Shown here in pieces: positions 1 through 11,622 of a DNA stretch of 64,000 bases (position 1 is its first letter; every line of letters begins with the position of its first letter). The DNA is from Pyrrhoderma lamaoense (Eukaryota > Basidiomycota > Agaricomycetes > Hymenochaetales > Hymenochaetaceae): positions 806,001-870,000 of the forward strand of contig NBAZ01000003.1 in the NCBI GenBank assembly GCA_002794735.1, written 5' to 3'. The notes under the pieces are model-generated. The model did not search any database. It was given only the letters and a program-made list of their open reading frames with translations, and was not told where the DNA came from. A program made the position numbers and the translations under genes.

Positions 1-1813
1 GCCGTTGACAACAGTGAGGCATTGATTGGCTGATCAAGATCGAACGGCCAGAATATTCTATCAAAGACGTTAGGAAAAAACTAATCACACCTGTTCGAAA
101 GCTTACAATGGTACTCCTTCAGCCAATGATTCCTGGAATGAGTTCTGACCTCCATGCGTGATAAACCATCCACAAGCCTATTCACATGAGTTAATTGTAG
201 AAAAAATTAAATTAGCATAAATAAGTTGTCTCGTTCACCTTGTGGCGGAGGATCATTTGTTGAGGAAGCCAACTTGATAAGTACCCAAGACCAGAATCTT
301 TGATCTTGCTCTTAACTTCTTCTGGGATGACAGCCAAAGGTGATGCATGAGCGAAAACCTAGGAAGTTATTTTAGATAAGTAATCTGTTAGGTGTCCATA
401 GTACTATACACTCACGAAGGGTATATTCTGCTCGATGAGAATCTCAATTAGAAGGGATACTTTCTCTGGATCAGCCGGCCACCAGGAAGTGCCGAATGAA
501 ATCTAGGTAAAAAATATTTTTGAGTCGGACCTGAGAGAAATTACTGTCTCTACACAGAACATACGTAGATAACGGAGTTGGGACCATATTTATTAAGCGC
601 ATTATCAAGGAAAGACTCAACTTCACCGACTACTGGTGAAGATTCCCTTGCCTTCTTCAGTTCTACGTCAGAAGTAGGAGGGGAAAGAGGTCCCATTGTA
701 AGGCAGTTTTTCTCTCCAAGCCATTTTTTGACATCCTGTATTGCTCCTGCCTCGACAAGGTTATTTGTATGTGTGATAGCGCCATCACAATCGTTTAGGA
801 ATCTGAAATAGTCTTTGCAGATGGTTGCGATACCCGCTTGGCTTATAAAAACTGAGGCCTTGGTAGGATCGTAAGTTTCGCCTGAGATCTTTTGTAGAAA
901 TATATTTAGAAGTGTTCTACTCACTGCTTGAGGTTTAAGCTCATAGTCGTACATGGGAGGAAGTCCGGTGATTTTTAAGAGTTTACCTTCATCGCGAGAA
1001 AAAATCTATAGAAGTTACACCATTCACTAGAGAGTTAATAAACCATAAACATTAGCAACCTACTTTGGAAATAGCTTTCATACGTTCTTCCATATCCGTC
1101 GCTGTGATTTTGCTCAGTTTCTCGTTCAAATCACCGAGTCCTCCTAGTTCCTCGGGACCAAACATCAACAAGAGAGCACTTGCTGAAGTAGTTTGCCAAG
1201 CATAGACCGGAACAGATCTTCCACTGACAGATCGAGTTGCGGCCATGACGTCGTAGAGAAGAGACTAAGATGTTTGAGAGTTCCGCTTGGCTTAGATAAC
1301 CATATATCAAGTAGCAGAAAGGGTATTTGAAACGTACATCAATCAAGACTAACTGAGGTTTTGGAACAGACGGAAGCATTTCGCCTTCTGGAATAACGGG
1401 AATGGGTTTCTCAGAATGCAGTTCCTTATAGGCATCGGTGTAGGCAGATTTGAAGACGTTATCTGAATCAAGGGGGTCATCCTTCATGGGCAGGCCCACG
1501 ATTCTGTAGAAAAACCAATTTGATTAAAGCATGAACACGAGTTTATCGTCAATGACGTACCTGATCAAGGATTTTAGTTCCTCAGCACCGCCGTCAAATA
1601 GTCTATCAAATTCGGCAATAGCCTTGTCGCGTGCTGTGGTCATCGTGAATAAGGTAACATATGTAGGTTTGACCCGCACGAGTCTATAGAGAAGAGCACA
1701 AAGAGGTTTCAAATGCCCTAAACATAGCACTCAGATGAAGATCCATGAATAGAATATAAGGGTATACCCCAGAAAGAGAGCTCTACAGCAACTATATGAC
1801 CTTTGATCGACAT
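1..1813 (-). CDS. UDP-glycosyltransferase-like protein, 3' end cut by window edge
   Basis: Family GT1-type glycosyltransferase, expected to transfer a sugar from a UDP-sugar to a small lipophilic acceptor in the cytosol. Reading leftward, the protein starts MSIKGHIVAVELSFW, is spliced into GHLKPLCALLYRLVRVKP, and later carries KYGPNSVIYV, SFGTSWWPADPEKV and the donor-site signature FITHGGQNSFQESLAEGVPL followed by FWPFDLDQPINA. HGGQNS and the DQP step are the family's hallmark nucleotide-sugar site. About nine exons with introns near 50 nt are readable. The start at 1813 is chosen because its ATG reads straight into the conserved N-terminus and its first intron is placed exactly as in the paralogue at 21461. 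The coding sequence runs off position 1, so the last 50-60 residues are missing. The acceptor cannot be told from sequence. Confidence 0.88.
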
Positions 1814-3998
1814 CGAAAATGAGCAGCGATTAATTTGTATAAGCAGCGCCGAGTAAGCAGTGATGATGAAAGTTTCGTGGTGGCTTTATCCTAGTATACC
1901 GGGGTACTTATCCTTTCATCGCAGGTACTCCTTTATCTCTGCATCAGTTGATTACTGTACAGTAGGAGCATACTTAATATGCGAGTCTCGCGAACCTGAT
2001 TTTTTCTTAGGAAATAATCTGATAGATGTATTTCCATAAGGTTAGCACAATATATTAATAATAATAATTGCTTAAACATATTACCGAAGTAAGAAAGCGG
2101 ATCGCAGATCATCGCCACTAAGTACCAAAGTCTTCATCTTGGTTTGCGTATATGATAATTGATTCGTCGACCTTGGGGATACGTGTATGATACTGGTATC
2201 ACTAGCATAACTATTAACCTCGCAAGACTGCTTCGATATACAATAAAAGTAGTCCGACCACCGGCCACTATGACATTAGCTGATTATAGTATACCGAGCA
2301 ATTGATCACAACATGGTACAGAACTCGTCATCGAGGTTGTTAGCCTCTTACTGGGACACCCATGTTCGTTAAGGGTCGGTCTCACTTGAAAGACAATGTA
2401 TGCAGATCGCGAATCCGAAACTAATTTTAGCTAAGAGAACTCAAAGAAAAGCTCATATGAGCTTTGTCTGTGTGTTGCAGTAATATTCCTGTTGAATATT
2501 AATCTGCCTGGTTGAATGGCAGAGATTGTCAAGGAAACGATACACTTGGTTAAGGCAAAGCTCGTTTTAACATGGTCGCTACCAGTGGTCGTCCAATCGT
2601 GAGGTGATTACAAGCTGGGTTTGTACAGATGCAGGTCACTTTGATGTTTGGTTCTCATGGGACTTAGGAATGAGTTGTATCTAGATCGTGAGATTTACGA
2701 GCAATTTGAAACTCGTCTCATAATTTAGTGATGATTCTGCATCATATACCCATCCTAACTTTGATTGCTAGATCAGGCGATCCACTATGTGTAGATCTGT
2801 CCAGTAATCAAATTGAAGAGAATAATAAAAATCAATATTAGTGCCTTAGTATGGCTATAAGCATAACATATAAGATCGTGTCGTTTACTAAGTTTAGCTT
2901 TGATTTCAATGTGATGATATCTCATCTGAGTTCAGGGTTACTACAGCGGTATAGTAAGGACGCAGGATTACGATCGACATTACTCAACCAGCAGTCTAAT
3001 CGATAGGCATTTCAAATTGCTCCGCAATCTTGTATCTGGCGTCTTTACTGTACCGCTGTACAAATGCTACTACATATAGTAATCAAGGAGCTACTTCAGG
3101 CAAAGTTGATTGGGATTTATACGTAAAAATGAACATCATGTCGGATGTATGTTAGTATTCATAACTTTCTTTTGTCAACGAACTCATGTAGATAGATGCT
3201 AAAACTCACCATCGTCCCTCTCAAGCTCGGTTATCTACTTGCACTTTCCCTATAGGTTTTGTATATGATAGTTACTATTTTACCTATACTATAGGTTGGT
3301 CACCCTTAAAATGGCAAACTAGCTTGCAATAGACTTATCTTCAGTTTGCTCTGAACCATTGTTATCATACGATTAGTCTTTTCAATGCATCAAGGTTACG
3401 AAATCATGTACAGCACTTACAAACTTCGGAAATTCCATGTATACGATTACATGAATTGCTCATGTGCCATAAAGGACAAAATACCGATTATCTATACGAG
3501 TCAGCTAACTTCAATTCATTTGATATATTTGACACTGCCTCCCGAAACTTCCAGAGAATATGATGAGAGCCAAGCTGTCCCATCGTAGTTACCAGCAGAC
3601 AGAATTACTGTTCTACTTTTGACACACCAGTTGGCGAATTCAATCTGTAGAGGCATTTCTAACCCCGTACTTGACGAAATTGATAAGATACCGATTTTCT
3701 TTTTCCATTTTCTTCGAAGGTCGCCTTAGTAGAGTTAAACATGTGAAAATTTCCGAAAAACGAGACTTTGCGCTAGTCCTTTTTTATAACTCGTTTCCAT
3801 TCAGATTTTCATGGGAGTCTTTGCGCCGATCAACTTAGAATGCTAAGCGAAACACATGAATAAATGAAGCTGATGGATTGGATCATGCAGCTGTCACTGC
3901 GTAGACGCTATTGCATTCATATATATAGAGATCACAAATGCCGTCGTATCTTTCCAAAAGTATATCAGCCATACCAAAGGCCACTTTAACCTGATACA
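1814..3998. other. Intergenic, no gene recognised
   Basis: About 2.2 kb between the divergent starts of the glycosyltransferase and the P450. No conserved frame, tRNA or transposon end is seen on either strand. It should contain both promoters. Confidence 0.5.
3920..3928 (+). promoter_or_regulatory. Probable TATA box of the P450 gene
   Basis: TATATATAG lies about 70-80 bp before the ATG at 3999, a normal distance for a fungal TATA element. Inference from position and motif only. Confidence 0.45.
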
Positions 3999-6479
3999 AT
4001 GGAATTTCTGCAGAATCTGCCCATCGACGGAAAAACTATAGGCCTTGTCCTTACAGGTGAGACGATTTGTATAGTTTAGGCATGTGCATAATTCATGATT
4101 GCTTTATACACTTGTTAGGAGTCTTGTTACTTAAAATTGCTCACCAACTTGTCGTATATCCGTACCTTACATCTCCTTTGCTCAAGGCGCCTGGTCCGAA
4201 GGGCCCCCTATTCTCCTTACGTTACATCCTTTATGGCGAATTTCCAGCCATTATGCGAGCTGAGGCAGGTATCCTCCAGCGACAATGGGCAAAGGTTTAC
4301 GGAACTGTAGTACGTGCGGTCGGACCTTTTGGTATAGAGCGGGTGATGTTCTTGAGTCCATCCGCGATGCAAAAAGTGCTGGTTCAGATTGGTTAGATTA
4401 TCCTAGAGTGAGTTTTCTGCATGAGAACTCATTCAAAAGCAGTACACTCATGGTGCGAATCGATACATGAAAAGCCTGACTACATGAGGAACATATTGGG
4501 TATTGTTGCAGGATACGGACTCCTTACGGTCACCGGTGACGAACACCGCATGATGCGCCGCGCCATGAATCCCGCGTTTTCTATCCCCAGTTTGACGGCT
4601 CGTAAGTTGCGTATCAAACATAATACCCTAATAGCACTAATATACTCTGGAAAAAATATAAGAAACCGACATGTATTATAAGCCTATCTATGGGTTCGCG
4701 TCAATATATTACCATGACCGTTTGATTTATCTTATACTCGATATTTCTTAGCCTTGTAGATCTACTAAAGGACCAGCTCAAGGGGAAAACCGATGGAAGC
4801 AATCTTGACAAAGGAAAGCTCCCCGGAAAAGTTATGTATATGTATGATTGGAGTACGTTGAGAGTCTATCTATCTACGAATTAGTCTGATATGCGCGTGG
4901 TACAGTGAGCAAAGTGACTCTTGATATTATCTGCTTAACCGCATTTGGTTATGATTCAGATTCCTTGCACAATCCATCCAACGAATTGCCGAGGCTTATC
5001 ATGACCTCATAAATTTACAGAGTGGTGTGTGGTTCATTGCTTGAGTCGTCGTACTGCATACATAGTATATGCTTTAGGAAGGAATCTGGCGAGGATTATT
5101 CTTATCGTATCGATTCCGGGGGTACCTCAACTTCTCCGTTCGGACTGGCTCTATAGACATCGTGAATGGTTAATGTCCTCAAGGTGGGACTCTTTGAGAT
5201 GTGCGGGCATCTTAATCTCCTCGATGCGACGTATCAAAAGCGTGTCTGCAAGCATTTTAGCAGAAAAGATTTCCGAAGCTTCCGCTATTGTCGCAAATGA
5301 TAGCACTTTAGAGGGGAAGAAGGACGTTATGAGCTTACTTGTTCAGTCAAGAATTCGCGAGTTCGGGCACGGATCCGGTGGTTATAAGATGAGCGATTCC
5401 ATGATGATGGAGCAAGTGGCAAGTATTTATTTTTAGTGTCATTTCGCAAAACCGAAATGTTCGGTTCTTGTTGATAATCTAATATCTTTTTTTAGCTGAC
5501 CTTCCTTGGCGCAGGGCACGAGACGACGGCTTCCGGTCTAGCCTGGGTTGGGTTTCTTCCTTCTCTTCTCGCTGCCCACGAGTTTCATGTATCCTTTCTT
5601 TAGACTCTATGGCTTCTCGCAACGCATCCTGAAGTACAAACAAAATTACGCTCGGAGGTCACACCAATCCTCGAAGCCAACCCCACACCCGATTTCCGGA
5701 CCTTGAAAGTATGGAATACTTGGATTATGTCGTGTATGTTTCTATCTAGGGATACGATATCCCGTGGCTTCCTTCAGGTACATCATTAACGATAAAGATT
5801 AACACATTCTCAGTATGGAAAGCCTCCGAGTCTTCCCTCCTGTCCCAATGACGATGCGTAAAGCTGGAAAGAGTGACTACATAGATGGCGTCTGGGTACC
5901 CAAAGGAACATTGTTCTATATTGCCGTAAGGATGCTCCCGTATTCTTGAAACTTTCTAATTTGTTGTTATAATGCAACTATTATTCTAGATTCGTGTAAT
6001 AAATACCTATAAAGGTTTTTGGGGAGAAGATGCGGAAGAGTATGTATTCCCTTTTAGCTCTATGATGCTCCATCTACTAACACACGTTTATAATACAAAG
6101 ATTCCGGCCTGAACGATGGAGCAAACTCTCCGAAGCACCGGCTTATCATCCAACGCATTCCTTCCAGTCCTTTATCAATGGGCCGCATCATTGCATTGGA
6201 AAAACTATGGCGATCGTTGAGATGAAAGCGATTTTATCGTATGTTAATCCAATTTGTAGTATCTTATCTAAACACACGTTGACTTTTACCTTATTAGAAT
6301 CATGATCGCAAACTTTTGTTTTGAGACGGCGTTTACGGGACAAACTGCGGTGCCGACGGCTGCGGTTACAATGAGTATGTAATTTTATTATTATCAATGT
6401 GTCATCGAAGATAAACATTTCTAATTTGTTAGAACCTGCTGATAATCTACCCCTATTGGTGCGCCCTGTCATGAACTGA
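3999..6479 (+). CDS. Cytochrome P450 monooxygenase
   Basis: Heme-thiolate monooxygenase, probably anchored in the ER membrane and paired with P450 reductase. The ATG at 3999 gives MEFLQNLPIDGKTIGLVLTG, then a hydrophobic segment (LLLKIAHQLVVYPYL) and the proline-rich hinge APGPKGP. Further on are the helix-C type MRRAMNPAF, the I-helix oxygen-activation motif FLGAGHETTASGLAW, the ExxR of helix K (MESLRVFPPVPM), the PERW motif (FRPERW) and the heme-binding loop FINGPHHCIGK with its cysteine ligand. The protein ends at TGA 6477-6479. About ten exons. All catalytic landmarks are present and the length (about 540 aa) is normal. The frame slips by one base near 4383, 4985 and 5708, each repaired by one extra base. 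The subfamily (resembling basidiomycete CYP5000-series clans) and the substrate are not determinable. Its neighbours suggest oxidation of small organic compounds. Confidence 0.9.
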
Positions 6480-6832
6480 ATTACCTAGAAAGATATTGCC
6501 TTTCCTTTTCCTCGTTCGATGAGTTTTAAATAAGCTTCTTTTTAGTCATATGAGTATTATCTTATGCATAAACGTGGACTGTACAACTTGAGACCCTTGT
6601 ATTTGAAAATTTTACAACTACTATTCATTTGTTTCAAATCTGAAGGGAATTACAAGGCGTGAGAAAAAGGTATGTAATAGTAAAACAATTTTTTTTAGTA
6701 GACCAGACTATGAGGCCTACTCAGAAAGTGTATCAATCAAGGTATTTACACTAACAGAATACTGTCTCTTTGACTTCATAATTAATGTGCATTAAGGATA
6801 GCAAGAAATAGGGAAAATGGATGGTATCTAAT

Positions 6833-8905
6833 TCAAACTTCATTTGAATAATCAATATCATGGTTGAACTGTGGCATAGGGTCACCAATTGGGTCGTTCA
6901 TATCACTATCCGTATCATCAGGATACTTCTTTGATGAAGGGCTACCAACGACTGTGGGACTCGTCTAGATCAGAAATACGGCAAAGCGATATCATCAATC
7001 GACGAACGCCACATAAGTTGATTAGGAGCTTCAAACACTTACTTCGGGTTTCGGAAACCTTCCAAGCTCGAACGGTCCTGCCGATAGTCTAAGACTCCCT
7101 TTCTTCAACGGTTGTGGCATGGATAACCGGTTCATATCTCGTCCAATCGCAGTATTGAATGAACAGTCCTGGCTTAATCTGATTTCTGATATTTCAGTCT
7201 TTTGACGGAGTTTATGTCGGCGTTAAGCCTAAAAATTATCATAAGTAGCCTATTGAGGAGATTGGAAAGCTTATCATACATAGCGACTATAAGTAGTTCG
7301 TAGAATCAGCCATCTTAATGAAGGAGTAGGCATTGAATTACTCACGTAATGTGTTTACGTGTAATTTACTGATACTCAAATGGAAAGGCATCCTTTTCTC
7401 CGTGTAAGTCCCGGTGTAACAAGTATCAGACTATAAAGAAACGTACCAGTAGATTTTTGATGGAGCTGCTAAGTATGTAGTGAGGAACCCTAGTTGTGCG
7501 ACTGCCACGAAAACACCTCGATTGATAGTGAAGAAAAGTAGGAAATGAATTATATTTCTTGTCCTGTTTTTCATATGCTTTAACCGAAGGATATCATTGT
7601 TAAGCTGTTACGGAGCTTACTGTTTGAAGGGTGATTGCCAGCCTGTGGCCAAGAACTTGCACATAGATATCGTCGCAATAATATCACACAAAGCGGCGAA
7701 GCTCGTATTTAAGCCTGCCAATATCTAGGAAGAGTCAACTAGAGTATAGTTTCAGAATCAACTACAAATACTCACTCTCATCGCATCGCCTTCAAGTCCA
7801 GTTATTAGCCTATCAATCAAGAATATTTCTACTGTGGCACCTGAGTAAATATATAAGATAAAAACAACCTTTGTGTAGGAAGAGTGATGAAGCTAACCAA
7901 CTGCCAGCCCTGAACGATAGTGAAGGGATTCTTAGTTACTCATATATCAACAATATAATAGGAGTTCCATACCAAATGCGACAAGAGCCATTACACACTA
8001 TACAAAGGAGATGTCAGATACCTTACTTGGAAATTTAGGCATTGTACCTACAATAATGAAGGGATGACATAATGTCTAGATTGCTTATTTGCTGAGGGTT
8101 AGATTAGAGAGGGCTAAGGTTATTGTACAGACCATGGGTGGGACATGTATATATGCTAACCTAGGTGTATTCTACTTGCATAGAATAATTGCGATCTAAG
8201 AGTTCAAAAGAGCTTAGCCTGTATAAAGTTACGTATAACAGGCAACCTACCCTAAGGTAACGACTGCGGTGAGGGCATACTCGGCAATATAAGGTCTTAT
8301 TCCTAATTAATGATAGGCTTACAGAGTACAATTTCTATAACTCACTTCGTCATCTTTGTCAGCGCAAGAGGATTTCCGAAATTTACGACCTAGATTTGCA
8401 GCCGAGTTATTTTGACTGCAGATAGTACTATTCTGGGACATACGAGATAATAATGAAGGGATTGAGAAGATAATGCAGTTGTTGCAAAATCGAGAACCCT
8501 TTTAAGTCGTTAAATACCATGAGTTTTAAAAGATAACAAGTATTCACATACAGCATACATGCAACCTAATGTATTATACCGTCAATGAAACACGTTTCTA
8601 AAAGAATGACCATACATACAAAGATTCGAAGTTGGCGCGTGTCATTGTTGTGCATGAAGTAGAAGTATCCCTGTACAACCGAAACACCGAACAAACTAAG
8701 GGATAATTCAGTATTCTGAATATTCCCCCACCCCCATGCGAATAAGACATACACAGTCGCGACACAAAAGCTAAGAAATAGATGTATTTAAGTACTCAAT
8801 TGAATATCAGTAGGGTAGTTAACAACTTACCCCAGAAGACGACTCCGAATGTATCGGAAAGGTTGACATGAGGGGCTGGGCAGTAGGGGTGGAGGTGCTA
8901 TCCAT
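6833..8905 (-). CDS. DUF6534-family multi-pass membrane protein
   Basis: Basidiomycete-specific seven-helix-like membrane protein of unknown function. Recognisable blocks, in order: NLSDTFGVVFWG near the N-terminus, LFGVSVVQGYFYF with a following VILLETCF (8754-8570), GLNTSFAALCDIIATISMCK (about 7730-7630), a HFLLFFTINRGVFVAVAQ helix (about 7560-7470), and WMPFHLSISKLHVNTL with LNAD, matching the family's SKLYVNTLLAxLNxR signature. The hydrophilic, acidic tail ends PQFNHDIDYSNEV at 6833. At least nine exons. The likely start, ATG 8905 (MDSTSTPTAQPL), is one base out of frame with NLSDTFG; the break coincides with a run of four C (8872-8875), so one base is probably missing. No ligand or pathway can be proposed; such genes are usually multicopy in mushrooms. 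Confidence 0.72.
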
Positions 8906-11622
8906 CGGAGAGAGAAAGGAGGGTGGAAGGGAGAGAGGGTCCTAGAGGCGGTACAGAGATGACGGTCCAAGTCCGAGCTCCGTGATATACCTTTTGCGAA
9001 AGAATCTTTGCCTTGAAAGAGTATGCCGTACGTATATTCATAGTTACCCTAACCCGATATAAGTCGAAGTTTAGATAAATCCATTATTAGCTATTAGTAG
9101 CCAGAACCACCTACCTGGAACGGAATAGTCCAGAAGCTGAATCCAAAGAAGATTATCCATAAGTAACAGCCGTGAGCCGGGTTGATGTAAGCATTCACAG
9201 ACAGTACGCTATTAAACGACTTGCCGAATGGTTATGTGATCCAACCTTCTTCTGATCTACAAGCCGCTCTTCCTAAAATGGAAATTAAGGGTAACCAGTG
9301 ATCTTGAAAATGACGTTTAGCTGCCTTCATCCTCATTGACTTGCAGTAAGCAGATCTCTTCACCTGGGCAGCACAGGAGCAGCTCAGATTGTAGCTTTGA
9401 GTATCATGTTCTTGTATTATATCGGAGAGTACCAATGCATAGCCGTCGGAGAACGAGCGGAATGTTTTCAGAGAAGCAATTGACAGGAGCTCCGCGGCCA
9501 AGGAAAGAAGCTAGTACTAAGCAAGCTAAAGAACTTAAGAGCCCTCGTCCATGAATGACAGTGAAGTCGGCAGCTTGATTGAGGAAATCCTCAATCACAA
9601 ATTTGTCATTGCTACGCAGTATGGCCAAGTTATTTATCTGAACTATCATCTCGTTCTGTTGCAAAAAGATGATTCTTTCAGTATGTTGTTAGTCTTTCAA
9701 GCATCAGAAGACATAAAACGATCGTAAGGTTATCCTGATAGTGTTCGAAGGATACGAATGCACAATTTTTTGATACTCCGGATGGACAGGCTGGCTTGAG
9801 GTATGACACTCGTGTGCGTCGCCATCCGGCCCGTGACTAGTCCGACTTAGCGCCGCCCGATAACTGAGTTTGATTTAAGAGCTACAGAAAGCGCTATGTG
9901 CGCATATTGGGTTTGAGTGGACAACATTTTGATACAATAACCTTGGTGATGGGACATGTAATTCCTATTTGTATAGATTATTGTACCTTCAGCAGGAAGC
10001 AGGATATAATGATTTCCTTAGGCACCCTGATTACATGTAAAATGTGCAGTGCTTTCACACGTGGAGCTGCAAGCGTGTACACCTGAAGTTTCTGGACTAT
10101 AGCAGGTAATATGGCAAGAACTATAGCTGGCGGTTACTCACCAAGAACCCAGATAAACAGTACTTCAATGCCTCATAACTCGAGGAAGCTGTTAGTATCC
10201 GACCCGAGACTGTGTTAATGACTTCTGTGGGTGTCACAGTGATAATCAAGTTCTAATCGTAGAATACCATTCCCTAGGTAAGATGTTGATTCACATGATG
10301 AAGAAATCTAGCTGCCTTTAGGTGTCCATCAACCGAGCATTACTTCGCTCTCGGGGATTTGAACACTTCAAAAGCATCACATGAGCACAGATATAGATAT
10401 ATGGAGTCGGGTTGCAAGAAAATATTCTAGCCCCTCTCTTCTACTTCTTTTTTTCATAAGACAGTGCTTCTGACCGAGGTGTGAGCTAAAAAAAGTCTCG
10501 CGCCATAATCTCATCCCTATCACTGGCCTAATATAAGCCGTCACACCCTAAGAGAGACAAAAGCTATGGAAGTCCACGAAAGTAACCAATTTCTGACTTG
10601 TCTTGCACTCTATTTTTCCACGATCCCAACCTCATGATTCTTCGAGGAGTCATATCTGGCTCATGCCGTCACCTACGAACTCACCCACAAAGTTGAACAT
10701 GTTCGGCTGTATTAGCCCATCGGGAGTTCAAGAGCCACAACTGGCAATTTCAATTTAGCAGCTTTTATGTGTTAATGTTTTATCGCCAAGCTCTAGGTTT
10801 AACATATTTCTTCATGTTGGTCGTTAACATGAAAACTTTAAGGTTCAAATGGTCCTATTTCCCTTCTCAATTAGTTCCTACACAAGCATCCGGATCGGTA
10901 AAAAGTATTTTATGAATGAACATACCTACATCCCACAGAATCACGTTTTGTACGTAGAATCGGCTATCATGGTTAGATAGTAAAAAGCATGAAAGTTGTT
11001 CGTAAACGGTATGTAACTTCTCACGTGACACATTCATGCACATCATAATTTCCATCGTGCAGGTGGCGTTCAAGGTGTCCTTGGCCACTAAAACAAATTG
11101 CGCGGACTCAGTTCAGTGTTAGCTGTACAAAGGTGTCTTACTGAAGTAGAGATGTCGAAGTTAAGAAGCATGATCATCCGAGTCGGTTTTTTTGTAGTGT
11201 TTCGGAAGAACTATAAAGTAATGAGGGTCGATCTGATCTTTATCTACGCTTTAGCGAGATTCATGTATCAAATGAAAGTTAATCTGTCGTTGGTGTTAAT
11301 AATAGCAATATTACTTCTATATGACTTAGAGGCCGGCAAGCTCATGGAGTTGTTTATCCGTCAATAGATCATATATTTAATAATAGATAAGTGACCCAAT
11401 ACAAATAATCATATGTTATAGATCAGACTACAAGATTGAGAAGGGGGATTCATTAGTGTATCAAAAAGTGACACGAAACGAGCACCAGTAAAGATTAAAA
11501 AGCAGTTAGCAGCACAACAAGCAGAGAAGGCAAGACGAGGAGAGAAATGGGTATGAGAGTGATATTGATACTTAATAATTAAGACGCTTGAGTATTAGAT
11601 GAGATGAACTTTGGGACGGTAA
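8906..11622. other. Unassigned region with protein-like fragments, no confident gene
   Basis: Several short open stretches could be exons but none joins convincingly. On (-) near 9220-9112 a hydrophobic segment reads INPAHGCYLWIIFFGFSFW before a good donor GTAGGT. On (+) 9552-9680 reads EVGSLIEEILNHKFVIATQ. On (-) 9404-9664 and 10867-11088, and on (+) 11098-11367, single frames of 70-90 codons occur without recognisable domains. Given the indel problem elsewhere in the window, a degraded or mis-assembled membrane-protein gene is possible around 9.1-9.7 kb. I do not assign a function. Confidence 0.3.

Noticed and set aside
11098..11367. 89-codon hydrophobic frame on (+)
   Set aside because: No ATG at its beginning, no domain, no neighbouring exon; kept only as part of the unassigned region.
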